Positions 55,080 to 64,000 of a DNA stretch of 64,000 bases are shown here, in pieces. The position numbers and the translations under genes were made by a program. Each line of letters starts with the position of its first letter. The first letter of the stretch is position 1. The DNA lies in assembly GCF_003589595.1 (NCBI RefSeq), contig NW_020653856.1, positions 3,989,574-4,053,573 of the forward strand, in the 5' to 3' direction. The stretch is from Hyposmocoma kahamanoa (Eukaryota; Arthropoda; Insecta; Lepidoptera; Cosmopterigidae). The notes under the pieces are model-generated. The model was given only the letters and a program-made list of their open reading frames with translations, did no database searches and was not told the origin of the DNA.

Positions 55080-56255
55080 GCTCGCACGCGAGGGACAGAG
55101 AAAACGAAATCTTAGTTTCTAGATGGCTAGCTAGCTCTCTTTGTTCGTTCGTTTAGTTATAATTTTTCTCGCAAGGTGGCGTATAAGTGTTGACGTTTAC
55201 CGAGATTCTTAACCAGAAACTAAGTTATTAAACGTAGAACTATAGGTTATCGCTATTTACAATAAAGACAAACTGAAATATTGCTAAAGTTACCGCATTT
55301 ACAAAATATTGCTTTATTAATGCTTTATTACTTGCATAGAATCCTATTTGATTTCATAGTAGATGGCGCTGTAATCGAGAGTCCCGACTTGTTTAATTTT
55401 TTATTTTTACACGGGCAACAAATACGAACAGCCACATTTTCAATGGCGCCAATATTTAAATTGAAAATAAGGTGAAGGTGTTATAAACTTCATTATTTAA
55501 ACTGCTAATAATTTAAATTGCTTTTAAAAGTGATTGACGACATTGTTTTAAACTAAGAATTTTCGACTTGATTCTTAAATATAGATAATAATATGGTTTA
55601 AAAGTTGAAGGGATTTTATTTAATTTTTTTATGATATTGTAAACAATGCTTACTTTCCCAGAAATATTATATCGGAACAATATGGGTTTACTATTATGTT
55701 ACTGAGAAATAAATTGTTTCGTTAGTTAGATGAGTTTAAAAATGGTGAAACGCATAATTCTAATGAATACTAACCAGTTTAAAATGGCTTTGAGAGATTA
55801 CTAGGGATTTAAAAACATTGTTTACCCCACGTCTTCATCAGGATTGCTTCTAAGATATATTTCGTATTGGTTTTGTCGCATAGAAATTTCGGATATACAC
55901 ACATAGGCACATGTGTAGTGAGGTTCCTCTGACCCAGGATAAATTGGCAAAAATAATTTTTTGTCAAGCGTCGTAAAACGTCATAACTGAATCTCCTCCT
56001 GAATAACTAAAACTGTATTTTGTATTACTCTCTCACAGAGTAAGTACTACGGTAAGTTGTTAAAGGCAATATTTGTATACATAGACATATAGGCCGCCAG
56101 ATTCATCCATTCTCGTCGAGTCGTCTCACGACTTAACTCTAGTCGCTGCTCATGCTTGTCGAGCCCATTAATCAACTAGCTAACACTAGAGAAGTCCTTG
56201 ATTTCCGGTGGAGTAATTTTATTGAATGAACTTTTGTATTTTAAAATGGTTCTGG
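55080..56255. other. Unassigned DNA upstream of PTEN
   Basis: No gene or repeat family was recognised. AT-rich. Confidence 0.35.
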
Positions 56256-56259
56256 TCTG

Positions 56260-56297
56260 GTGCTGGGGGTAGTTAATTCGTTAACTACCCCCAGCAC
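56260..56297. repeat. Perfect 17-bp hairpin
   Basis: GTGCTGGGGGTAGTTAA at 56260-56276, loop TTCG, then the exact complement at 56281-56297. It is too perfect to be old. No flanking T-run or matching mobile-element end was found. Confidence 0.85.
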
Positions 56298-56336
56298 TAG
56301 CTCCCGGAGTTTAGTTTAAGACCTGATTGTCTAGAC

Positions 56337-56556
56337 CATAGGTTCCCAAACTTTTTGGCAAACCTTAGGCAAGACAAAAAAATTTCACGCAACCACAAAA
56401 CATAATTAAAAACACGTCAAAAAACAATCAAAAAATATAAAAAAAAGTTGAAAAAAAAACAGCATCAAAGCCTCCCAATTCCTTCCGAGGACCCTATCGC
56501 ACCCCCAGGACTCTTCAGCACCCACTGGGGGGCGGGGACCACTTTGGAAAAATATG
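56337..56556. mobile_element. MITE-10, hAT-like, with 8-bp duplication
   Basis: 220-bp element with ends 'cataggttcccaaacttttt' and '...aagtggtcc' in complement (right end 'ggaccactttggaaaaatatg'-like). It is flanked by GTCTAGAC (56329-56336) and TTCTAGAC (56557-56564), 7 of 8 identical. The GGTTCCCAAACTTTTT end is characteristic of a widespread hAT group. Non-coding. Confidence 0.75.
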
Positions 56557-57589
56557 TTCTAGACGGATGAGCCTAACGCAAGATCATGATGGATGGCACA
56601 AACTATGTAGGTAAGGTCTATACCCCGCAGTGAAAGTCAGGACGTGGATAATGATAATGATGTCATTGATTGGCATATTGTTGTTGCTACTAATAGACCG
56701 GCTCTTGAAAAAAACATCACACTATCACACTTTCATTACAGGACATCCTAGATTGCCCAGAAAATGCATTCTCATTTATGATTTTATTTACTTCTACTCT
56801 TGGAGAAGTCTGACTTGAAGAAAATACTCGGCCTTGCGTTGCTACTTAAAAATGACATACTCACTCTACAACAAACACAATTATTCCGCGTTTAAAATAA
56901 ATTAATGAAAAAAAATTTAATTAATTGGATCTGGCAGTATGAATTAGAATTAGGTTAAGACAGGCTAACCTGTTTCGAACGACGAAAAATTTTATAGCTA
57001 CCGGTTCAAGAAAAGTATACCTATTTATAGGATTTGGCTTAGGCAGGCACGGTCCATAGACCTTTGCCTTTCGGCAAGGAAAAAGAACATGACTTATCAA
57101 GTTTTTAGGTTTTCGCGATTGTTACACATAGGAAATGAAACTATATTCCTGGATTATAATTCTGGAAATAATTTCATTTCCTAAAAACATGGCTCATCAT
57201 GAGTATTCACGTGGTCTTGTTTGACTATTGTTCTGTGGTCAAAACCATTATAGTTACGTCACAGAACAATAAATACAGTTGTTTTTTCTTCTTCCGTGGT
57301 TTTGAGAAAAAAAAGTCATTACATTAAGCCATATGTGATGTCTCTTCAACGTGGCTCCGTCTGTTTTAATGGTCCAAGCCCAAAAGAAGAATATGATTCT
57401 CGTAGCGTATATTTCTTTTCTCCTAGAGCCTGAACTACTTTAACTGATTTCAACGTAAGTGGGATCACATTTTACGAGTGTGTCAAGAGGTCTCCGATCC
57501 ATCATCTCGGAATTCGTCGCTCTAACTAAATTATTCTTAGGAAATGAAACTATTGCGTGACCATAGGACTCGTAAACTGTGTGAAACAT

Positions 57590-57720
57590 TGTTTTGGCGT
57601 TAGACCTCGGAGCTTTTACAGGTCCGTGGTCAGTCAGCCGTGACTTTGGGATCTGTAACGGGCCCGAAACGTTAGTTTGTTTGTTTGAAAAAAAAAACAA
57701 ATATACGATACGATTTAAAT
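57590..57720 (+). repeat. Repeat P copy
   Basis: 'ggtccgtggtcagtcagcc', 'atctgtaacgggcccgaaac', 'gttagtttgtttgtttgaaa' and 'caaatatacgatac'. It matches 32465-32580. Confidence 0.6.
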
Positions 57721-57940
57721 CAGGTAATAAGCTAAACAGAATATAAGTTTAACGTATTCCTTCAGATTAACAAATGTTAATTAAGATTCAACAGATTAAG
57801 TAATTTCTAAAATTTTAAAATTAACTTGAGGCGATATCACATAGCTTTGCACTTTTTTTTAACTGGTTTTTATACACATTTATTATTATTTTAATGTAGT
57901 TTTAAATTTCACGTAGGTACTCAACGAAATCGATGTCTTT

Positions 57941-58015
57941 CTTTCTCAAACTCGCATCTCATAAAGAGTGATTATTTAGGAGATGACAAAACTTTCTATT
58001 TATTTTAAAGAGAAG
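57941..58015. mobile_element. MITE-7 single end
   Basis: 'ctttctcaaactcgcatctc' followed by 'ataaagagtgattattt' matches one end of MITE-7 (complement of 11060-11130). The other end is missing. Confidence 0.5.
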
Positions 58016-58019
58016 TACG

Positions 58020-59139
58020 AAATTGTACTTACTTAGGTATAGTAACTTTAAATAGGTAAAAATTTTAAAAACTACCTACTATATTTATATGTATATTTTT
58101 GTACGCCTTACAAAATTTGCTTCCTCATTTGTGCACTGACGCATTATCTATTCTAATATTTATTTCTAAAGCAACTTTACCGAATTTCATTGAACTCTGA
58201 CTTCACTAAATACAATTGCCACACATCCTGTGGTACCTAGTTGGTGATTAAGTATAGTAGCAAGCAACTATTAAAAACAGAAAATGACCAAAAAATTAAG
58301 ATGACGTGTTGGAGGTATAGATCTGTTACGTCGAAGAACACCATGAGCTCATCAACATATTATCATCGAACCCTTCCATTTAATGAACGAACTCGAACTG
58401 GCAAATTTCATCTCGATGATGTCCTTTGTGCAACGTTATTGTCCTCTTACGATCAGTCTAGAACGATGATCTTTTTTTTATGAGTACACTTATTGGCTTA
58501 TCAACTTAGCCATTTATACATTTCTGTCTGTACACTCTACGGCTCACAGTAAACTGGTCATACGGCCAGCACCCACATAAATAATATCAGTTTGAGGTAT
58601 CTATTATAGCGGCGCAGATAATTGGCCGCGAGTAGACAGCTTGTTGCCACCCGGCGGCAGCGCACGCGCACGCGTTGCGCATGGCAATACGTGACGATAG
58701 GCTTGGCCTAACATACACATTGATAATGCGTGTTGCTACAGGTTCTTTTCTATTTCAAAGGCGTGTCATAATTCGTTAGTCCCATTTAAGCTATTGTATG
58801 CTGTGAATATTTCAAAAGAACCAATTAATTTTAGTGATTTAAGTTACTTTATCTAAGCGGGTAAGAATGATAACCTAGTGGTAGAATGTGCCACTTCTAA
58901 AAACAAGAAGTATGAAATTCGATAATCTTCTTTTGTAAATTAACATATTATCAATTGGCACACGAAGAATGAAGATAAAAATCGCCCAGAACTGGTAGAT
59001 CGTAAATGTGTGGTAAAGGTGTCGTAGCTCATTATGATAATGCCAAACCACACACATGTTTACAAAATCGTCAATAGCTATTGCAGTTTGGTTAAAGTGT
59101 GTTACCTCGTGGTTACCTCACCCCACCGTGGGTACTCGT
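58020..59139. other. Unassigned DNA
   Basis: The 80-codon plus-strand frame at 58241-58483 has no recognised domain. A GC-rich patch at 58610-58700 (cgcacgcgcacgcgttgcgc) is unexplained. No gene call. Confidence 0.3.
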
Positions 59140-59335
59140 CTGAGTCACTTCAGATTTTCATTTGTTTCATTTTTATTTAATGCTTTGAAAGGACACGGTT
59201 TTGATAACCAAGAGACTATCAAACGACACTTAGAGCGGTATTTTCTAAGTAACGACAGTATTTTTTATGAAAAGTAATTCTAAAATTAAATACCCAAAAG
59301 GTGGCAAAACATCATTATAATTATATATAAGGACA
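59140..59335 (+). pseudogene. Mariner-type transposase C-terminal relic
   Basis: In one frame SDFHLFHF, resembling the third catalytic-Asp motif P-S-D-Y/L-H-x-F of the DDD transposases, then in the next frame NALKGHGFDNQETIKRHLER and YFLSNDSIFYEK, then after a break PKRWQN. This reproduces the mariner tail order (xxLxGxxFxN...EEAVKxHL..FF...FYERGIxxLPxRWQKVI). At least two frameshifts make it inactive. The upstream catalytic domain and terminal inverted repeats were not found. Confidence 0.65.
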
Positions 59336-59627
59336 TTTTTTTCGTTAAGGGACAATATACGCATTACGCTTGTCCTCCACTGATAACGTTTTTTGTTTTC
59401 TACACTCGCATTAGTCTTTATATATTTGCGTTTATTATTCGTTTTTTGGTACGTTACAATCTGAAGAGAATGGCGAGGTCTACTTCTCCTCACGTTTCCA
59501 TCCACGTACTTGTAGGTATTATGTCATTCTTCCAGCATATATTAAAAAGATGATGCACCCCTAATTAGCTCCGTACCTTTAAAATGATTTTAAAATTTCA
59601 CCTGCATAGGGTGCGATCCTTTACCTC

Positions 59628-59642
59628 TCTCTCTCTCTCTTA
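59628..59642. repeat. (CT)n microsatellite
   Basis: About seven CT units between 'ac' and 'taccg'. Confidence 0.8.
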
Positions 59643-59872
59643 CCGATCGATGGCGTACACTATAATGCTCGCCATCGTGGTACAAGGATTTGCCAATCGA
59701 CGTAGGACACTCGCTGATTATTGCCCTGAGTACGCCAGACGTACAAGAAAAGAATGGTAGGTACGTCGTGCGGGTTGAACCTTTGTTAGTCAAGGTTGTA
59801 GTCAAGTGGTGGAGAAAACGGCTCGCAAATGTTCTCCGTAAGCCAATCCTTACCAAGTAAGCGTATCCATAC

Positions 59873-60670
59873 CAGGGTTGTTGCTGACGCAGGATTTTTA
59901 CACATCAGCGGATGCGGATGTGAATGCTGATTTATTACTTTAACATCAGCATATGCTGATGTGGATGCTGATGTTATTTATTTAAAAAAAAATCGTGAAG
60001 TCAAAGTTAAATTATCATTTATTCCGTAGGTAAAATTGTTACACTTGAAAAAGTAATTTAAAGCTATTGCTCGTTCACTACGCTGAAAAGAACGACCAAA
60101 AAACTCTAGGGATCGCTCTTTTCAAATAAACTTAAATGCTATGGAATACACTTTGTATAATAATTGTGTGGAATGGACTCAAGTTGTCTTTCCATACATC
60201 TTTATCTAACACATACTCCATACTTCAATTTTGTAATGTAACTTTTCAATTAAAATACTTTTAATGTAAGTTTTAAACTTAGGAAATGATAATCTTAATA
60301 TATTCTGTGGAATCTTATTGTAAAAACGTATACAGAACAGTGAAAAATGTACAGATCTTTATTGAATACACATGAAAAAGCTTTTTTAATTATTTTAATT
60401 TTTTCAATGATTTAGTGACATTTGTTATAAAAAATGAACCTCCTTAAAATTAATCATACTGACATTTTTTCAAAGGTAAGAACTACGACTGAGTTGATTT
60501 TTGGGCTAGCAGCCTATCTCTGGATGGTTTGTAAATTTATGTCACGATGCGAATATCCGCAATGAATATCAGTATCAATCAATGCGGAGGCTGATGCGGA
60601 TGCGGCTATTTTAATTCATGCGGATTATCTGAAGATGTGGGTGCTGATGCTAATATTCGCAACAACACTG
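59873..60670. mobile_element. MITE-11, hAT-like with perfect 8-bp duplication, hosting a LINE
   Basis: Ends CAGGGTTGTTGC and GCAACAACACTG are typical hAT termini (CAGNG). They are flanked by identical ATCCATAC at 59865-59872 and 60671-60678. Inner subterminal regions repeat GCTGATG/GCGGATG motifs (about 59905-59975 and 60585-60655). Between them sits a LINE 3' end (59996-60330). No transposase coding is visible. Confidence 0.85.
59996..60330 (-). mobile_element. Jockey/CR1-like LINE 3' end inside MITE-11
   Basis: Minus-strand match to 24030-24365: 'gtatacgtttttacaataag', 'cctaagtttaaaacttacat', 'gataaagatgtatggaaaga', 'agcgatccctagagttttt' and 'cggaataaatgat', ending in 'actttgactt'. It is 5'-truncated within the ORF end. 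It must be younger than the hAT element it splits. Confidence 0.75.
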
Positions 60671-60678
60671 ATCCATAC

Positions 60679-61262
60679 CTACTTTACATTGTAATTTATT
60701 TTTTATATCTATTCTATGATGTGTATTCGTTTCTCAAAAACACATAATTATAATTAGATTAAAATGATTCATCTCTGTGCAATTTGTGTTCCATTTGTAA
60801 GTAATTATGCGTCTAGTCAGACTTTTGGCTATATAAAGTGGAATATTATATAAATGTAGTGTTAGCTAGATAATTCGCAATTAGATCATATCTTTATTCT
60901 ATTCCTAGGAATTAAGGCGACAAACTGTCTAGAGACCCTTTTGACGCGTGTAACGTCGCCCATATCACCTTTTTCACGTTATCATATCAGCATGATGTAC
61001 TTAGTACTTGATATAATCACAAACTCTTGTAGTGCGAATGTACTTTTGTGCCAATATCTAACAAACGAACTGTCTTATTTTGCATAATTTACAGTCAACA
61101 TTTACAGACCATTGGACTCTGGCAGCAGCGGCGCTAGCCCATATAGAGGCCGGGTGTAATCAATACCCTGGCGCTCTCCAGTAGGCACGCGATCAAAATG
61201 GAATACTAATTATCCCCAGTGATCGGAAATTCGAGTGCAAATGATGCAATTATAAATGATGT
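60679..61262. other. Unassigned DNA
   Basis: No gene or recognised repeat, apart from a short GC-richer patch near 61125-61190. Confidence 0.35.
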
Positions 61263-61839
61263 TGAATCTAAAGAAAATACGTAGTAAGTAGTGACTATGG
61301 ATACCTGCGGAGGTGAAAGGTGGCAGAAGGGCGACATGTTTTACATAGCTAGTGGGAACGCTGGGTTAGTTTAGTTAGCTCGGTTTGGGGGATCCTGCCG
61401 CTCGGATAATAAGGAACCCTGGCGACTGTAGTGCTCTGCCAAGTGTTCCAGGCAATCCACTGCGATTAAGAGAACAGGGTGAACAGCTATTTTTTTTATT
61501 TTTTTTTTTTTTATACCTGACAGGCAAATGACTCCACTCCACCTGATGTTAAGTGGAAAGTGGTATCCAAACGCGAAGGAACCCTCGACTCCGGGAGAAG
61601 ACTGCGGAAGCGTCCCCGCGTTCCCGCCACAAGGTGCGTGGAGGAACACCCCCGGAGTTTTAGTGGTAGGCGTCTCTTTTTAGAGAGCAGAGTCCCACAT
61701 AACCCGGCGCCTCCCCCAGGCGCGGGGTACGCGCATCACTTTTCTCCGAGCTAAAAAGAAGTTCGTTGTATGACCCGAAGTATAAAGACGCCCCCGCTAC
61801 GTGAGCTAAGTTAGCTTAGCTTCGTTCGCAATGTGGCCT
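61263..61839. mobile_element. MITE-6 copy split by a retroelement insertion
   Basis: 61270-61385 ('aatacgtagtaagta', 'ggttagtttagttagctcgg') and 61769-61839 ('ctacgtgagctaagttagc', 'ttcgttcgcaatgtggcctg') match consecutive parts of 15843-16128. The left terminus is lost. Confidence 0.7.
61386..61768 (-). mobile_element. Unclassified retroelement 3' end within MITE-6
   Basis: A T-run at 61489-61511 (poly-A on the minus strand) adjoins 'cctgacaggcaaatgactcc' and 'ccacctgatgttaagtgg', a phrase common in lepidopteran LINE tails. GC-rich sequence follows to 61740. 61386-61488 belongs to a second fragment. Clade not determined. Confidence 0.45.
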
Positions 61840-62050
61840 GCGCAACATCAAACGAATCAAAGAATCCTACAAGATTCTCTTGTATATATGCAGATCCGGC
61901 GTCTCTCACACCGTACCGGCCTTATCAATGCGCCGCGGACGCCGCCCGGCCAATCAGAGCCCCTGCATTATTTACGTAATTATACTCATATTTGCTCTGA
62001 CCGACCAGGCGCATCCAGCCGTCCGTAACATTCACTATTTTCATATATTT

Positions 62051-62352
62051 AGTAGCAGTAGAGCTCCTTTTGAAAGAGTTCGTCCAGGGAAGTACTGCCA
62101 CCTACTAATTTCTACCACCAAGCAGTAATGTCAGCATTACTGTGTTCCGGTTGTGAAGGGTGCTGGTGTAATTACAGGCAGATGGGACTTGTCAACTTAT
62201 GTTGTGTTATGGGTGTCGGACGCAGCGGCGCAGTGCCCCTCAAATCTTTCCGATTTAAAGCTCTGAATGGCACTGCAACTGTTATGGAGAAGTGTGTAAC
62301 TTACCATCAGGCGCACGACTAGGTACTTGTTCGTCACTTGATATTATAAAAA
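62051..62352 (+). mobile_element. Repeat A copy, full length
   Basis: It runs from 'agcagtagagctccttttg' to 'gtcacttgatattat' and an A-run. All family blocks are present with small indels (a duplicated gtgttatg near 62200 and an insertion 'aggtactt' near 62320). Confidence 0.8.
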
Positions 62353-63504
62353 AAAAAAACATTTTTTCATTTTAAATTCGAACCTCAAGACTGATATTTT
62401 CAATATTAGGAATAAGGAGACGTTTGGGACTCAAGTCACTTAATTAACCGGTATTAAAAAAACCATTAACCAACAAGTATTTTTTTATTCTGCTTACACC
62501 AGAGTTCTGGTTACAAGGGGTATTTGAAGTAGTTCTTCTGTCTTCACAGATTACACTACCTAAGCCTCACTCTACTATAACGTTAACATAAACTTTATCT
62601 TCTATAAGTTATGTTGCTCTGGTACTCATAATAAAGGCAGTTTGAGACTAGGTGGTTGTCTGTAGAAAAGCGCAACGTCTTGTGGAAGATAAAGTATGCA
62701 AAATATATATAACATAAAAATGCATAGCAGCGTAGCTTCGGCAATTCGAGGCAACCTTTAATGTCTTCATCCAGTTGTAAACAATTAACCAAATATATTA
62801 TTTGAGTTTTTATTAAGCAATAAATTATTTTCTTTATTTTCACCAGATTAATTAATTAAGGTAATCAAGTGACTTCTACCCATAAAAAGTAAATTTAACG
62901 AACTGAAACCACTAACTTTATGACCGTGGTAAGTTAATTACAACTTCAAATTAAGATAACATAAATTTATTTACTTATAACTTAATCTAAATACAAGTGA
63001 AACAAATCTAAACGAAGAATATAGTAAAGTAAGCAATAAAAAAAGGCATCTTAATTATAATACAATCGTTAAGAAAGCTATAAAATTAAATCTTACAACT
63101 GTAATACGTGTAGTTGCGGTGCCTAAACTAAATAAATGGGTACCCGTATTTTAGGCATTTTCTTTATAATAGTGCTTAGAAACAGATTACCTATATTTAA
63201 TTAACAATAATTCGCGATTCCGCGGCAGGTTACCTGACACCAGATTGCGCCACGTCGCCGACAAGTGCAGTTCGTGTAGATTACAGTTAAAAGTTAAAGT
63301 TAGTGCTTTATTATATTGTATGTATGTTGGTCCATAAGGTATATATATATTATAGGTGGGTCATGTGGCCAGAACTAAAAAAATGAAAAAAATATATATA
63401 ATGAAACAAAAAGACGTTATAATACAATTTTATTACTTCTAGCAAAACATCTATATCGTCATAACTCTTATTCTTAAGAGATCGCCATGAACATCATTCT
63501 CATG
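62353..63504. other. Unassigned DNA with a SINE-2 tail scrap
   Basis: 62608-62665 ('gttgctctggtactcataat', 'cagtttgagactaggtggtt') matches the SINE-2 tail. The rest is AT-rich with no recognised feature. Confidence 0.4.
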
Positions 63505-64000
63505 TGCAAAAACGAGCGATTCGTTCTAGTACCGTCTAGGCTCTCGGCTTTCTCTCAGAGAAAAGTTTAAGGAGACTGGTATCATGACTGTGGCATCCAG
63601 TAGGTACATTTACTAAATATTTTATATGCCCGTAAAATTTCAATAAGAAAGAAGATATCCATAATATTAACCGTAGAACTAAGTCCAAACTCACGGTATC
63701 ACGATTTCGTTTAACCAAGGTAAATGACTCTTTTATGGGGAACTGTATACGTTTTTACAATAAGATTCCGGAGTATATATTAAGATTATCATTTCCTAAG
63801 TTTAAAAACTACATTAAAAATATTTTGAATGAAAAGTCACACTACAAAATTGAAGACTACGTGTTAGATAAAGATGTATGGAAAGACGACATGGCTCTAG
63901 ATTCCACACAAATTTGATTCAAAGTGTATTCCATAGCATTTAAGTTTATTTGAAAAGAGCAATCCCTAGAGTTTCTTGCTCGTTCTTCTTCTTCTTATGG
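63505..64000 (+). pseudogene. Jockey/CR1-like LINE C-terminus, cut by the window end
   Basis: Close relative of 23780-24330. The VSLREKF region, NIL and KEDIHN blocks are frameshifted. From 63735 an intact frame reads MGNCIRFYNKIPEYILRL, then SFPKFKNYIKN, YKIEDYVLDKDVWKDD and MALDSTQI before a stop at 63917. The 3' UTR 'gagcaatccctagagtttct' runs off the window. About 95% alike by eye over the last 180 bases, so the two copies are young relatives. Confidence 0.8.

Overview
The window looks like insect nuclear DNA, most probably Lepidoptera. It is AT-rich, has no dense gene array, and is packed with tRNA-headed SINEs, truncated non-LTR retrotransposons (Jockey/CR1-like and RTE-like) and many short inverted-repeat DNA transposons (MITEs). 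The order is inferred from the style of the repeats and from one host exon; no database search was possible.

Only one host gene is supported: the first coding exon of the lipid phosphatase PTEN, minus strand, 54409-54514. It has a Drosophila-like N-terminus (MANSIS...), a basic PIP2-binding stretch and a phase-1 donor (T|GTATCC) at the position expected after ...DLDLT. The exon lies in a GC/CpG-rich block (about 54500-55080) that is probably its promoter and 5' UTR. The reading frame stays open 5' of the usual ATG. The first upstream in-frame ATG would add 47 residues beginning MGICVSCRRR, which resembles an N-myristoylation/palmitoylation signal. This is the most interesting coding observation here. 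PTEN would be transcribed toward position 1. I did not find exon 2 or the HCxxGxxR catalytic exon in 1-54400, so that stretch is best read as a very large, transposon-filled intron 1 (or the remaining exons are displaced or were missed).

Layout: 1-3 kb, mostly unassigned plus SINE and LINE tails; 3-7 kb, LINE remnants, a composite repeat A/LINE element and a cluster of PIF/Harbinger-like MITEs nested in another repeat; 8-12 kb, inverted copies of repeat A, a foldback MITE and a nested stack (repeat K hosting MITE-7 and MITE-2); 12-17 kb, GC-rich MITE, SINE, LINE remnants including an RTE tail with a 15-bp target duplication, MITE-6 and MITE-2; 17-26 kb, repeat A copies, SINEs, a long Jockey/CR1-like LINE remnant and MITE-8; 27-33 kb, repeat A, a 664-bp near-perfect foldback (MITE-5), a LINE tail and MITE-13; 33-44 kb, SINEs, a large inverted pair of repeat F, an unfilled copy of repeat K, and an RTE relic holding a MITE-2; 44-54 kb, sparse repeats and AT-rich intron-like DNA; 54.4-55.1 kb, PTEN exon 1 and CpG-rich block; 55-64 kb, two hAT-like MITEs with 8-bp duplications, a mariner transposase relic and LINE tails.

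No CRISPR, operon, plasmid or viral structure was seen. The scientific value is (i) the PTEN 5' end and its possible acylated isoform and (ii) an unusually readable record of nested insertions, with target-site duplications and matching unfilled sites inside the same window.
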